64,000 nucleotides of DNA from Microbacterium caowuchunii (GCF_008727755.1 NZ_CP044231.1:2046001-2110000); one strand, 5' to 3'; positions 8,949-24,643 are shown, counted from the stretch's first letter. Program-made: numbers and translations. Notes: a model not told the origin generated them from the letters alone.

Positions 8949-9581
8949 TCAGCGTGTGACTTCGTCGAAGCCGGCCGATCCGTCATCCAGGAGCGGCGAG
9001 ATGTGCGGCAGTTCGTCGAGGGAATTGATCCCGAGATGGCCCAGGAGCGCCTCGGTCGTCCCGTAGAGGATGGCTCCGGTCTCCCCGTCGTGACCGACCT
9101 CGGTGATCAGGCCGCGCCCCACGAGGGTCCGCACGACCGAATCCACGTTCACCGCACGTATCGAGGCTACCTGTCCGCGGGTGACAGGTTGCTTATAGGC
9201 GATCACGGCGAGCGTCTCGAGCGCCGCCTGGGACAGGCGGGAGGGCTGTTGCGTGCCGAGGAACTCCGAGATCAGCCGGTCGTAGTCCTCCCGGACGTAC
9301 AGCCGCCATCCCCCGCCGACCTCGCGCAGCTCGAAGCCGCGACGCGGACCGCCCGATTCGCCGTCGTAGTCGGCGACGAGAGCTGCGACGGCTTTGCGGA
9401 CCGCGGGCACGGGCGCGCTGACGGCCGCGGCGAGGCTCACGAGGCTGTGCGGCTCGTCCACGACCAGGAGGATCGCCTCCAGCCGGCTTGCCACGGATCC
9501 GACGTCCTGGGGCCACCCTTCGGTGGTCGGCTCCTCCGTCATCGAGGTCTCGTTCGGGCCGGGTACGGCGTCATCGGTCAT
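8949..9581 (-). CDS. scpB: Segregation and condensation protein B
   Basis: A 210-residue protein with two winged-helix domains. Family motifs are RLEAILLVVDEP near the start and ALETLAVIAYKQPVTRGQVASIRAV in the middle. ScpB binds ScpA and so controls the SMC chromosome condensation complex. The ATG lies within the end of scpA (11-nt overlap). Confidence 0.95.
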   Translation of the reverse strand: MTDDAVPGPNETSMTEEPTTEGWPQDVGSVASRLEAILLVVDEPHSLVSLAAAVSAPVPAVRKAVAALVADYDGESGGPRRGFELREVGGGWRLYVREDYDRLISEFLGTQQPSRLSQAALETLAVIAYKQPVTRGQVASIRAVNVDSVVRTLVGRGLITEVGHDGETGAILYGTTEALLGHLGINSLDELPHISPLLDDGSAGFDEVTR

Positions 9582-10431
9582 AGTCGGCTCCCAGTGTGGC
9601 GAGGTTCTCTTCGGACCAGCGTTCCGCGCTCCATCGCAACGTCAGCTCCCCGAGTGGTTCCAGCTGCTCGAACGACAGCGCGGCCAGGCGGTAGAGCTCG
9701 AGGACCGAGAGGAACCGCGCGACGACGACTCCGGGCACGGTCACGCCGGCGACCAGCTCGCGGAAGGTCAGGGTGCCGCGGTCGCGCAGGAGCGTGACGA
9801 CGATGGCCGCCTGTTCCCGGATGCTGACGAGCGGGGCGTGGAGGTGGTCGAGCCCGACCACCGGGATCTCCTTGGGCGCCATGGCCAGGACCGCCAGCGC
9901 GGCGAAGTCGTCGGGGCTGAGTGACCAGACGAGTTCGGGAGCGGCCTGCCGGTACTTCTCGTCGATCCGGACGTTCCGGGTGTGCCGCCGGTCCTCACGT
10001 TCCAGGGAGCGTGCGAACCAAGCCGACACCTCCTTGAACGCGCGGTACTGCAGCAGGCGCGCGAAGAGCAGGTCACGCGCTTCGAGGAGGGCGACGGCCT
10101 CCGCGTCGACGAGCTCCCCCTGCGGGAGCAGGCCCGCGACCTTCATGTCCAGCAGCGTCGCCGCCACCACGAGGAACTCGGATGCCTCATCGAGCTCCGC
10201 CTCGGGCCCGAGGGCGCGCAGATACGCGATGAACTCGTCCGTGACGGTGCTCAGCGCCACCTCGGTGATGTCCAGCTGGTGCTGGGAGATCAGGGAGAGC
10301 AGCAGATCGAACGGCCCGTCGAACACGCCGAGCGACACCCGGAAGCCGTCCTCCGGGGACGGCGGTGAGGGGTCGGACGCGGACGTGTCCGGGGAAGGCG
10401 CGACGGTGTCGTCGTCAGGCGACGGCGCCAC
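9571..10431 (-). CDS. scpA: Segregation and condensation protein A (kleisin)
   Basis: A 286-residue kleisin that bridges the SMC heads. Typical stretches are FDGPFDLLLSLI and LDITEVALSTVTDEF near the N-terminus and a C-terminal winged helix (FLSVLELYRLAALSFEQ). I chose the GTG at 10431 because it overlaps the end of parA and puts the conserved region close to the start; longer frames only read through parA out of frame. The first 25 residues are Pro/Ser/Asp-rich. Confidence 0.92.
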   Translation of the reverse strand: MAPSPDDDTVAPSPDTSASDPSPPSPEDGFRVSLGVFDGPFDLLLSLISQHQLDITEVALSTVTDEFIAYLRALGPEAELDEASEFLVVAATLLDMKVAGLLPQGELVDAEAVALLEARDLLFARLLQYRAFKEVSAWFARSLEREDRRHTRNVRIDEKYRQAAPELVWSLSPDDFAALAVLAMAPKEIPVVGLDHLHAPLVSIREQAAIVVTLLRDRGTLTFRELVAGVTVPGVVVARFLSVLELYRLAALSFEQLEPLGELTLRWSAERWSEENLATLGADYDR

Positions 10432-11305
10432 GGGAGACCAGTTCCCGAGCAAGCCGCAGGTAGGCCTGCGCGGCCGCGTGCTCGGGGGCGAACTCGGTGA
10501 TCGGCATCCCCGAGACCGAGGCATCCGGGAACTTGACCGTCCGCCCGATGACCGTCTCCAGCACGTCGTCGCCGAACGCCTCCACCACGCGCTCGAGCAC
10601 CTCACGCGAGTGCAGCGTGCGCGGGTCGTACATCGTGGCCAGGACGCCGTCGAGGGTGATGCTCGGGTTCAGACGGTCGCGGACCTTGTCGATCGTCTCG
10701 ATGAGCAGGGCGACGCCGCGCAGGGCGAAGAACTCGCACTCGAGCGGGATGAGCACCCCGTGGCTGGCGGTCAGGGCGTTCACCGTCAGCAGGCCGAGCG
10801 ACGGCTGGCAATCGATGAGCACGACGTCGTACTCGGGGGTGATGTTGCGCAGCACCCGGGCGAGGATCGTCTCGCGAGCGACCTCGTTGACCAGGTGCAC
10901 CTCGGCGGCGGACAGATCGATGTTCGCGGGGATCACATCGAGACCCTCGACCGACGTGTGCACGATGGCTTCGTGCGGGTCCCGCTTGGTGTCCAGGAGC
11001 AGGTCGTAGATGGTGGGCATGTCGTGCGGGTGGATGCCGAGACCCGCCGAGAGCGCGCCCTGCGGGTCGAAGTCGACCGCGAGCACCTTGCGTCCGTAGT
11101 TGGCCAGCGACGCGGCGAGGTTGATCGTGGTCGTCGTCTTGCCGACCCCGCCCTTCTGGTTGCACAGGGCGATGATGCGCGCCGGTCCGTGGGTCGTGAG
11201 GGCGGGAGGGGTCGCGAATCCGTGATACGGGCGGCCGGTGGGGCCCAGCGGCGTATCGTCCTTCGTCGACGATTTGCCTGATGCCTTGCTCGCGCGCTCC
11301 GCCAC
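10415..11305 (-). CDS. parA: ParA-family ATPase
   Basis: A 296-residue Walker-type ATPase. The deviant Walker A KGGVGKTT is at residues 51-58, with VDFDPQG and a DVVLIDCQPSLG Walker B. Members next to scpA/scpB and xerD in Actinobacteria are the Soj-like paralogue that is separate from parAB near the origin; no parB is seen here. The start is GTG at 11305 with AGGAG 5 nt upstream. A -10-like TAGAAT is at 11335-11340. Confidence 0.9.
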   Translation of the reverse strand: MAERASKASGKSSTKDDTPLGPTGRPYHGFATPPALTTHGPARIIALCNQKGGVGKTTTTINLAASLANYGRKVLAVDFDPQGALSAGLGIHPHDMPTIYDLLLDTKRDPHEAIVHTSVEGLDVIPANIDLSAAEVHLVNEVARETILARVLRNITPEYDVVLIDCQPSLGLLTVNALTASHGVLIPLECEFFALRGVALLIETIDKVRDRLNPSITLDGVLATMYDPRTLHSREVLERVVEAFGDDVLETVIGRTVKFPDASVSGMPITEFAPEHAAAQAYLRLARELVSRGAVA

Positions 11306-11397
11306 CGTACTCCTGCTCTCGGGTCGTTCGATCGATTCTAGCGAGGCCGGGGCGTGAGACCGAGGCGGCGCGGCTGAACCTGCGGAAACCTCGTCGT

Positions 11398-12321
11398 TCA
11401 GCGGGCTCGGGGATGCGCCGTGGAGTACACGTCGCGCAGCGCGTCCACGCTCACGTGCGTGTAGATCTGGGTGGTGGCGACCGAGGAATGCCCGAGCAGC
11501 TCCTGCACCACCCGCACGTCCGCGCCGCCCTGCAGCAGGTGCGTGGCGAACGAATGTCGGAGGGTGTGCGGAGAGACGTGCGCGTCGAGCCCCGCGCGTT
11601 CGGCCGCCGCCTGCAGCACGGCCCAGGCGCTCTGCCGCGACAGGGGCGCACCCCGCGCGCCGAGGAACAGCCGCGGCGTGCCCTTCCCCCGGCGGGCGAG
11701 CTCCGGGCGTGCCCGCGTCAGGTAGGCGTCGGTGGCGGCCCGCGCGTACGAGCCGACCGGGACGATCCGCTCCTTCGAGCCCTTGCCGCGCACGCGCAGC
11801 ACGTCTCCGTGCGCGAGGTCGTCGACATCCAGCTGGACGAGTTCGGAGACGCGCGCGCCGGTCGCGTAGAGCAGCTCCACCAGGGCCCGGTCGCGCACCG
11901 TCACGATCTCGGCCTGATCGGCGGATCCCGGGGCGGGACCCGATGCGTCCAGCAGCTGCTCGACCTGCGCGATGGTGAGGGCCTTCGGCAGCCGTTGCGG
12001 CAGTCTCGGCGGGCGCAGGGATTCGGTCGGGTCCGCCTCGGTCGTCCCCTCCCGCACGAGGAATCGGTGCAGACCCCGCACGGAGGACTGGAGACGCGCG
12101 AGCGATGCGGCCGCCGGTCGCGGTTCGGCGCCGGCCCGTTCCGCGGCGAACTCCGCCACGAGCGCGGGCGTCACCTCCCCGGCCTCGCCCACGCCGTGAT
12201 CCTCGAGCCACGCGACGTATCCCGCCAGGTCGCGCCGGTAGGCGCCGACCGTGTGCGCGGACAGCCCACGTTCGATGGTGATGTGCCGCAGGTAGATGTC
12301 GACGGCCCGTTCGAGTCGCAC
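11398..12321 (-). CDS. xerD: Tyrosine recombinase XerD
   Basis: A 307-residue site-specific recombinase that resolves chromosome dimers at dif. The N-terminal SAM-like DNA-binding domain spans residues 1-95. All catalytic residues are visible: Arg157 (ATGARVSEL), Lys180 (GKGSKER), His252 and Arg255 ([10 protein letters not shown]), His278 (LGHSS) and Tyr287 (TQIYTHV). The start is GTG at 12321, with the stop of nudF ending 1 nt away. The chromosomal pyrG-nudF-xerD-parA setting argues against a phage integrase. Confidence 0.95.
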   Translation of the reverse strand: MRLERAVDIYLRHITIERGLSAHTVGAYRRDLAGYVAWLEDHGVGEAGEVTPALVAEFAAERAGAEPRPAAASLARLQSSVRGLHRFLVREGTTEADPTESLRPPRLPQRLPKALTIAQVEQLLDASGPAPGSADQAEIVTVRDRALVELLYATGARVSELVQLDVDDLAHGDVLRVRGKGSKERIVPVGSYARAATDAYLTRARPELARRGKGTPRLFLGARGAPLSRQSAWAVLQAAAERAGLDAHVSPHTLRHSFATHLLQGGADVRVVQELLGHSSVATTQIYTHVSVDALRDVYSTAHPRAR

Positions 12322-12322
12322 G

Positions 12323-12904
12323 TCAGTGCTCCGCGCCGGACCGTCTCAGCCGCTCGGCGGTGGCGAGGACACCGGTCATCAGGATGCCGTTGCGGAGTCT
12401 GCCCTCGAGCACAGCGGTGACGGCATCTTCGAGCGGTACCCACCGCATCCGGATGTCGGCCTCCTCCTCTTCGCGGTGGTGCGCCTCGGCCCGCGTGGAC
12501 AGTCCGCGCGCGAGGAAGAGGTGGACGATCTCGTCGTTCCCGCCGGGCGTCGTGAACATGCTGACCAGCGGCTCCCAGGAGGTCGCCTCGAGGTCCGCCT
12601 CCTCGGCCAGCTCACGGCGTGCGGCCTGCTCCGGGCTCTCCCCTGCGACGTCCAGCAGTCCGGCCGGCACCTCCCAGTCGCGATGCCTGATCGGATGCCG
12701 GTACTGCTGGATCAGCAGCACACGGCCCTCGTCGTCGAGCGCGATGACCGCGGCGGCGCCGGGGTGCACCACGTACTGACGCACGATCCGGCCGTCGTTG
12801 TAGCGGACGGTGTCGGAGCGGACGTCCCAGACCGCGCCCCGGTAGACGAGGTCGCTGGCGACGACGTCCGGGTCGACCGGTTCGTCGCGCAGCGCCTCGT
12901 CCAT
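12323..12904 (-). CDS. nudF: NUDIX hydrolase, ADP-ribose pyrophosphatase type
   Basis: A 193-residue NUDIX protein of the ADP-ribose pyrophosphatase group, which cleaves ADP-ribose to AMP and ribose 5-phosphate. The box is GLLDVAGE, then [10 protein letters not shown], with Asp where the consensus has Gly. The substrate-side LIQQYRHP and EVPAG motifs support the group. It lies between pyrG (4-nt gap) and xerD. Confidence 0.88.
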   Translation of the reverse strand: MDEALRDEPVDPDVVASDLVYRGAVWDVRSDTVRYNDGRIVRQYVVHPGAAAVIALDDEGRVLLIQQYRHPIRHRDWEVPAGLLDVAGESPEQAARRELAEEADLEATSWEPLVSMFTTPGGNDEIVHLFLARGLSTRAEAHHREEEEADIRMRWVPLEDAVTAVLEGRLRNGILMTGVLATAERLRRSGAEH

Positions 12905-12908
12905 CCGA

Positions 12909-16320
<3,412 letters not shown>

Positions 16321-16324
<4 letters not shown>

Positions 16325-17262
16325 GCCGTCCTCCCTGAGGGCCGCGCGGGGAGCGCGTCCGGCCCCCGCCATCCGGTCACCGGGAGGTGGAACTTGTCGA
16401 CCAGGCGGTCGGTGAACGCCGCCGGGTGCAGCCGCGCCAGCCGCACCGGCTCGCTGGACCGTCGCACCACGACGCGGGCCCCGGGGGGCAGGTCGTGGGA
16501 ACGGCGCCCGTCGCACCAGAGGATGCCCGTGCCGTTCGTGCGGGCCAGGACCTCGATCGCGACCGACGCCTCCGGCCCCAGTACCAGCGGCTTGGCGAAC
16601 AGCGCATGCGCCGACAGCGGCACCACCGCGATCGCCTCGACGGTGGGCCAGATGACCGGCCCCCCGGCGGAGAAGTTGTACGCCGTCGACCCGGTCGGCG
16701 TCGACACGACGACGCCGTCGCAGCCGAAACTGGAGAGCGGACGCCCGTCGACCTCGATGACCACCTCGAGCATCCGCTCGCGGCTGGCCTTCTCGACGGT
16801 GGCCTCGTTGAGCGCCCAGGTCTCGTAGATCACCGCTCCGGATACGTCCTTCACACGCACCGAAAGTGCGAGGCGCTCTTCCACCCGGTAATCCCGGGCG
16901 ATCACGCGCGCAACGGCCTCGTCCATGTCGTCGCGCTCGCTCTCCGCGAGGAACCCGACGTGACCCAGGTTGATCCCGAGCACCGGTGCCGTGCCGCCGC
17001 GGACGAGCTCCGCGGCGCGGAGGATGGTCCCGTCCCCGCCCAGGACGATCGCGAGCTCGATGTCGGCGAGCGGCACGTCGGCACCGAGTGCGGGCAGGTC
17101 CGCGCATTGGGGCAGGATCTGGATCAGTTCGGACCGGTCCTCCTCGCTGAGAACGGGTACCGCGCCGGCCGAGCGGAGTTCCTGGATCACGCGTTCCGCG
17201 GCCTCGACGGTGTCGTCGCGCCGCGCATGCGCGACGACGAGGATGTGGCGTGGGCCGGTCAT
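16321..17262 (-). CDS. nadK: NAD kinase
   Basis: A 313-residue kinase that makes NADP. Motifs are LGGDGTILRA (GGDG), LGHVGFLAE, WALNEATVEK (NE), and STPTGSTAY. The ATG at 17262 overlaps the tlyA stop (ATGA); a start 12 codons upstream would lie inside tlyA. Position between tlyA and recN is the usual actinobacterial order. Confidence 0.96.
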
Positions 17263-18059
17263 CGCACTCCCGTCAGCTCGATCACAGTGCTCTCCCATTG
17301 TGTCGGAATGCTGCCCGCGCCGAGTCGAAGATGCACGACGTACTCGCTGTTGCCGTGCGTCCCCAGGATCGGGGACGCGATGAGCCCCAGCGTGCCGAGC
17401 CCCTGGTCCCAGGCGGACCAGAGCACCTGCGAGACCGCATCCGCGCGGGATGCCGGATCGGTGACGAGGCCGCCGCGCACGGCGGTCCGCCCGACCTCGA
17501 ACTGCGGTTTGACGAGCAGGACGATGTCGGTGTCGGCCGTCACGACACCCCGGACGGCGGGAAGCACATGAGCGAGGGAGATGAAGGACAGGTCCCCCAC
17601 GACGATGCCGGGGACGAACGGTCCGCCGGCCAGATCGGCGAGCGATTCCGGCGTGATGTGGCGCACGTTCACGCCCTCGACGGCGATCACGCCCGGATCC
17701 TGCGCGACCCGTTCGGCGAGTTGGCCGTGCCCGACGTCGACCGCGAGGACCGGCTCGGCGCCGCGTTCGCGCAGCACCTGGGTGAACCCCCCGGTGGAGG
17801 CCCCCATGTCCAGCGCCGCGCGGCCGGCGACATCCACCCCGAAGGCGTCCAGACCTGCGATGAGCTTGTGCGCGGCCCGGCTGACGTAGTGGTCGGTCCC
17901 GGCCACGTCCAGCACGGTGTCGGCATCCACCTGCTGGGAGGGTTTCACCACCGGCCGGCCGTCCACGCTCACCTCGCCTGCGGCGATGAGGGTCGCGGCG
18001 TGCGTCCGCGATCGGGCGAGCCCCCGTGCGGCGAGTTCGGCGTCCAGGCGCGGGCTCAT
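17259..18059 (-). CDS. tlyA: TlyA family rRNA 2'-O-methyltransferase
   Basis: A 266-residue protein with an N-terminal S4 domain (RLDAELAARGLARSRTHA) and an FtsJ-type methyltransferase domain with the SAM motif DMGASTGGFTQ. In mycobacteria TlyA methylates C1409 of 16S and C1920 of 23S rRNA and so sets capreomycin sensitivity. The ATG overlaps the stop of the small upstream gene (ATGA). Confidence 0.93.
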   Translation of the reverse strand: MSPRLDAELAARGLARSRTHAATLIAAGEVSVDGRPVVKPSQQVDADTVLDVAGTDHYVSRAAHKLIAGLDAFGVDVAGRAALDMGASTGGFTQVLRERGAEPVLAVDVGHGQLAERVAQDPGVIAVEGVNVRHITPESLADLAGGPFVPGIVVGDLSFISLAHVLPAVRGVVTADTDIVLLVKPQFEVGRTAVRGGLVTDPASRADAVSQVLWSAWDQGLGTLGLIASPILGTHGNSEYVVHLRLGAGSIPTQWESTVIELTGVR

Positions 18060-18220
18060 CCGGCTGCGGGACCGGACTCGAGGCGGCGCGCGAGGTCGTC
18101 GAGGACGGCCGAGTACGCCCCTGCCCGGGCGGCGAGCGGCTGCTGTTCGATCACCTCGAGCGCCGGGAGCAGGTCGTCGGTGCCGGTGGGCTCGGACGCA
18201 TCCGTCTCGTGACTGTCCAT
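18056..18220 (-). CDS. Small conserved-looking protein upstream of tlyA
   Basis: A 54-residue frame from ATG at 18220 to TGA at 18056, whose stop overlaps the tlyA ATG. It has an acidic N-terminus (SHETDASEPTGTDD) and then an amphipathic helix (LPALEVIEQQPLAARAGAYS, then AVLDDLARRLE). TATCCT ends 6 nt before the ATG, so this frame is likely the first gene of the tlyA-nadK-recN operon. I recall similar short proteins in this position in other Actinobacteria, but no function is known to me. Confidence 0.75.
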   Translation of the reverse strand: MDSHETDASEPTGTDDLLPALEVIEQQPLAARAGAYSAVLDDLARRLESGPAAG

Positions 18221-18226
18221 CCCCCC

Positions 18227-18232
18227 AGGATA
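18227..18232 (-). promoter_or_regulatory. -10 hexamer TATCCT of the tlyA operon
   Basis: Ends 6 nt before the ATG at 18220. The GGGGGG between them could also act as a ribosome binding site. Confidence 0.45.
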
Positions 18233-18259
18233 GGCGTCCGGAGAGGGAAGCCCGGCAGA

Positions 18260-19288
18260 TCAGGGCCGGTGGAAGGGATCCGCGTAGAGCGCCTCGGGGA
18301 CGTGGAATCCGAAGATGGCCCGGCCGGTCGCCCAGATGGCCGCCGCACCGGCGCGCACCAGGTCGATGGGCCGGGATCCCGCGTCGAGGATCCGCACGTC
18401 CACGCCGTCGATCGCCACGCGGGCCTCCCGCACGATCGTCACGTCGCCCTTCACCCGCGTCACCGGGTACGGTTCGTGCAGTTCCCGCAGGTCCCCGAGG
18501 ATGTAGTCCGGTCGGGAGGACGGCGGCGCCGCGAGGATGTGCTTGGGGCGGTCGATACCGGTGAGCACGAGCGCGGAGCGGATGCCGGCTGCCTGGGCTC
18601 CGGCGATGTCGGTGTCCAGGCGATCGCCGAGGAACAGCGGGCTGCGGGCGCCGAAGCGCGCGACCGCCTCCTGGAAGATCGGCGTCTCGGGCTTGCCTGC
18701 CACGGTGGCCAGCCGGCCGACCGCGGTGTGGACCGCGGACACGAGCGTGCCGTTGCCGGGCGCGATGCCGCGGGACTGCGGGATCGTCCAGTCGGTGTTG
18801 GTCGCGATCCAGGGGATCCCGCCCTCGCTCTCCGGGAGCGCGAGCGCGTAGGCGGCTTCCGCGAGGTGCACCCAGCCGACCTCGGGCGCGAAGCCCTGTA
18901 CGACGGCTGCCGGCGCATCGGCGGCGCTGCGGGTCACGACGTATCCGGCCTTCTCCAGCTCGACGACGAGCCCCTCTCCCCCGACCACGAGGATCACGGA
19001 GCCGGGAGCGACGAGGGTGTTCAGCAGCCGCACCGCGGCCTGCGGACTCGTCACGACGTCCGAGGGCTCCACCCGGAGCCCCAGCTCGTTCAGGTGGGCG
19101 GCGACCGACGCGTCCGTGCGCGACGCGTTGTTGGTGATGAATCCCAGGCGGCGGGTCTGCGCGGCGCGGTTCAGGCTCTCCACGGCATGCGGAAGCGCAC
19201 CGGCACCGGCGTAAACCACTCCGTCGAGATCGGCGAGGACCGCGTCGACACCGTCGAGCGGCGTGCTGGGTCGACCGAACAGCGCCAT
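18260..19288 (-). CDS. HAD-IIA family (NagD/PGP-like) phosphatase
   Basis: A 342-residue HAD hydrolase. Motif I is LADLDGVVY near residue 20, motif II FITNNASRT, and motif IV LFLGDRLDTDI. A type IIA cap lies in between. The family removes phosphate from small sugars or glycolytic side products such as 2-phosphoglycolate; the substrate here is unknown. The last 40 residues (ILDAGSRPIDLVRAGAAAIW) are an extra C-terminal part. The ATG overlaps the TPR gene stop (TGATG). Confidence 0.88.
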   Translation of the reverse strand: MALFGRPSTPLDGVDAVLADLDGVVYAGAGALPHAVESLNRAAQTRRLGFITNNASRTDASVAAHLNELGLRVEPSDVVTSPQAAVRLLNTLVAPGSVILVVGGEGLVVELEKAGYVVTRSAADAPAAVVQGFAPEVGWVHLAEAAYALALPESEGGIPWIATNTDWTIPQSRGIAPGNGTLVSAVHTAVGRLATVAGKPETPIFQEAVARFGARSPLFLGDRLDTDIAGAQAAGIRSALVLTGIDRPKHILAAPPSSRPDYILGDLRELHEPYPVTRVKGDVTIVREARVAIDGVDVRILDAGSRPIDLVRAGAAAIWATGRAIFGFHVPEALYADPFHRP

Positions 19289-21132
19289 CAGCGCTCGTCC
19301 TCGTCGGTGACCTCGCCGTCCTCGGTCTCGTCTGCGCCGTCTCCGGACTCGGGCTCATCCGACTCGGGCTCCGGCTCGGCTTCGGCGGGCTCAGCCTCAC
19401 CCTCGGTGGGCTCGGCGGGCTCGGCGGGCTCGGCGGGCTCGGCGGGCTCGGTGGGCTCGGTGGGCTCGGTGGGCTCGGTGGGCTCGGTGGGCTCGGTGGG
19501 CTCGGTGGGCTCCTCCTCCGGCTCCGCGGACTCGGCGTCGGTGGGTTCCGGCTCCGGCTCCGCGGACTCGGCGTCGGTGGGTTCCGGCTCCGGCGCGTCG
19601 TAGAACTCCTCGACGACGAGGATCTCCTCGTCGGTGCCGCCGGCGGCGTCATCGAGCGCTTCCGCGGCGACGACGGCGCGGCGATGCCACTCCGCTGCCT
19701 CTTCCGTCCGGCCCAGCTCCTCGAGAACCGTGGCGCGGGCCTGGAAGAGGGACGGGCTCCACTCGAAGGCGCGGTCCGGATCGAGTTCCGGGATGTCGAG
19801 CTCGCTCAGGGCGCGTTCGGGGTCGCCGAGATCGAGGCGGGCGCCGGACATCGCGATGGCGAGTTCGACACGGGCGTGGACCGGCAGATCGTCGCGGGAA
19901 ACCTCTCGTCCGACCTCCACGGCGCGATCCGGTCGTCCCACTCCTCGCTCGCTGTCCACCATGAGCGCGATCTGGTCGTCGCGGCCGGAGATGCGCCGGT
20001 AGGTGCGCAGCTCACGAAGGGCGAGGGCATAGTCCTCGATCGCGTAGGCGGTGATGGCCACCGTCTCGCGGACGACGGCGACGCGGCCGGCACGCCGCGA
20101 GGCAGCCAGCGCGTGGGCGTGGGCGAGCTGCGGGTCCTCGTCGATGACGCGGGCGGCCATCGCCAGATGACGGGCGACGGACTCCGCGTTCTCCTTGCTG
20201 AGGGTCTTCAGCTCGTTGCGGGCGCTGGGGTGGAGATCCCGTGCCGTGACCTCGTCCGGCAGCAGCGGTTCGGCGGCCTTCGCGGCGCGCAGGTCGGCAT
20301 CCTGAGGGGGCCGGGACGAACGGGACTCACCACGGTAGCCGCCGCCGTCGCGGTAGCCACCGGAGCGCGGAGCTCCCCCGTCGCGCGGTCGCTCACCACG
20401 GTTGCCGCCGCCGGAGCGCTCGTCGCGGGGACGGTAGGGACGGTCACCCTGACCCGAACCCTCCGAACGCGGACGATACGGACGGTCACCCTGGCCCGAA
20501 CCCTCCGAACGCGGACGATACGGACGGTCACCCTGGCCCGAACCCTCCGAACGCGGACGATACGGACGGTCACCCTGACCGGAACCCTCCGAACGCGGAC
20601 GATACGGACGGTCACCCTGGCCCGAACCCTCCGAACGCGGACGATACGGACGGTCACCCTGGCCCGAACCCTCCGAACGGGGACGGTACGGACGGTCGCC
20701 GGACGCAGGCCGGTCATTCCGGGGACGATACGGACGGTCACCCTGACCGGAACCCTCCGAACGGGGACGGTACGGGCGGTCACCCTGCCCCGAGCCTTCC
20801 GAACGCGGACGGTACGGACGGTCACCCTGGCCCGAACCCTCGGCACGCGGACGGTACGGACGGTCACCCTGACCGGAACCCTCCGAACGCGGACGGTACG
20901 GGCGGTCACCCTGCCCGGAACCCTCCGAACGCGGACGATACGGGCGATCGCTCTGCCCGGCTCCGTCGGTGCGGGGTCGGTACGGTCGGTCGTCACGGGC
21001 TTTGCCCGCTCGATCGGCTCGACCGGCGGACCCGCCACCTCGGGCGGGACCGTCGGAGCGGCGCGGGCGCTGAGCGCCTTCGGAGCGTCGACGGTCGTCG
21101 TCGCCCTTCTTCTCGCGATCGTTCTCCGACAT
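19288..21132 (-). CDS. TPR-like protein with long N- and C-terminal repeat arrays
   Basis: A 614-residue protein with three parts. Residues 1-47 are charged; residues 48-243 hold 14 tandem copies of a 14-residue unit (DRPYRPRSEGSGQG), strongly basic and disordered. Residues about 285-500 form helical TPR-like repeats (ARHLAMAARVIDEDPQLAHA, EDYALALRELRTYRRI). The C-terminal 115 residues are very acidic, with a 12-fold EPT/EPA array. Basic-TPR-acidic layout suggests a binding protein, perhaps for RNA or ribosomes, but no function is known. The ATG at 21132 has GAGGAG 5 nt upstream. It lies 35 nt after the rRNA operon terminator and just upstream of, and overlapping, the HAD gene. Confidence 0.85.
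   Translation of the reverse strand: MSENDREKKGDDDRRRSEGAQRPRRSDGPARGGGSAGRADRAGKARDDRPYRPRTDGAGQSDRPYRPRSEGSGQGDRPYRPRSEGSGQGDRPYRPRAEGSGQGDRPYRPRSEGSGQGDRPYRPRSEGSGQGDRPYRPRNDRPASGDRPYRPRSEGSGQGDRPYRPRSEGSGQGDRPYRPRSEGSGQGDRPYRPRSEGSGQGDRPYRPRSEGSGQGDRPYRPRSEGSGQGDRPYRPRDERSGGGNRGERPRDGGAPRSGGYRDGGGYRGESRSSRPPQDADLRAAKAAEPLLPDEVTARDLHPSARNELKTLSKENAESVARHLAMAARVIDEDPQLAHAHALAASRRAGRVAVVRETVAITAYAIEDYALALRELRTYRRISGRDDQIALMVDSERGVGRPDRAVEVGREVSRDDLPVHARVELAIAMSGARLDLGDPERALSELDIPELDPDRAFEWSPSLFQARATVLEELGRTEEAAEWHRRAVVAAEALDDAAGGTDEEILVVEEFYDAPEPEPTDAESAEPEPEPTDAESAEPEEEPTEPTEPTEPTEPTEPTEPTEPAEPAEPAEPAEPTEGEAEPAEAEPEPESDEPESGDGADETEDGEVTDEDER
19402..19509 (-). repeat. 12-copy 9-nt tandem repeat coding for EPT/EPA
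   Basis: Twelve uninterrupted 9-nt units: one plus seven of CTCGGTGGG and four of CTCGGCGGG on the + strand. Coding for Glu-Pro-Thr or Glu-Pro-Ala on the minus strand, in frame. Such arrays change length easily by slippage. Confidence 0.9.
20404..20991 (-). repeat. 14-copy 42-nt tandem repeat coding for DRPYRPR units
   Basis: Fourteen contiguous 42-nt units without spacers, all in frame. Most are identical in protein sequence; the first (TDGAGQS), third internal (AEG), seventh (NDRPASG) and last (DERSGGG) units differ. Confidence 0.92.
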
Positions 21133-21167
21133 ATCGTCTCCTCGACGTCTTCTCGTGCCCGTAAACC

Positions 21168-21201
21168 AGAAATGGCCACCCAGCGTTGGGTGGCCATTTC
21201 T
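21168..21201 (-). terminator. Terminator of the rRNA operon
   Basis: Perfect 15-bp stem AGAAATGGCCACCCA / TGGGTGGCCATTTCT with a 4-nt loop, 11 nt after the 5S 3' end. There is no long T run, only the Ts within the stem and TTT shortly after. Confidence 0.85.
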
Positions 21202-21211
21202 ATTGAAAAGA

Positions 21212-21328
21212 AGTCCGGCGGTGTCCTACTCTCCCACAGGGTCCCCCCTGCAGTACCATCGGCGCTGTGAGGCTTAGCTTCCGGGTTCGGAATGTAACCG
21301 GGCGTTTCCCTCACGCTATGGCCGCCGA
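21212..21328 (-). rRNA. rrf: 5S ribosomal RNA
   Basis: The minus strand holds the 5S signature: GGCGGCCATAGCG at the 5' side, CCCGGTTACATTCCGAACCC, GATGGTACTGC and GGAGAGTAGGACACCGCC at the 3' side. The ends pair to form helix I. Ends are estimated to within a few bases. Confidence 0.95.
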
Positions 21329-21391
21329 AACACTATTGATGTTTCAGTCTGCATAACAACTCAATTGTTATGCGGTTCTCGACCGTACATC

Positions 21392-21419
21392 GAGAACCAC
21401 TCAGTGGACGCGTAGCACC
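21392..21419 (-). other. 23S processing stem, 3' arm
   Basis: Matches, as its reverse complement, the 5' arm at 24644-24670 with one gap and three mismatches. The two arms enclose 23S rRNA and would form the RNase III substrate. Confidence 0.75.
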
Positions 21420-21432
21420 AAAAAACGGTGTG

Positions 21433-24530
<3,098 letters not shown>

Positions 24531-24643
24531 AAATCACATGAGTTCATCAAAGAATCGGACCAGATCCGAAGATCTGACTCGAAATTGACTAATGATCTTT
24601 AAGATCATCAATACGAGATGCTCCCCTAAAGGATCATCTCGAA

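Noticed and set aside
8915..8986. Longer rluB start
   Set aside because: It would overlap scpB and lacks a ribosome site; the GTG at 8914 has a perfect AGGAGG 7 nt upstream.
11398..12321. Phage or island integrase
   Set aside because: The gene is between nudF and parA in the chromosomal order; sequence and context are those of XerD. No att repeats or phage genes.
17263..17298. Longer nadK start
   Set aside because: It would extend into tlyA by 40 nt; the ATG at 17262 makes an ATGA junction as elsewhere in the operon.
20404..20991. CRISPR-like regular repeats of 42 nt
   Set aside because: The repeats are directly joined, without spacers, and keep a reading frame inside a protein gene. No cas genes nearby.
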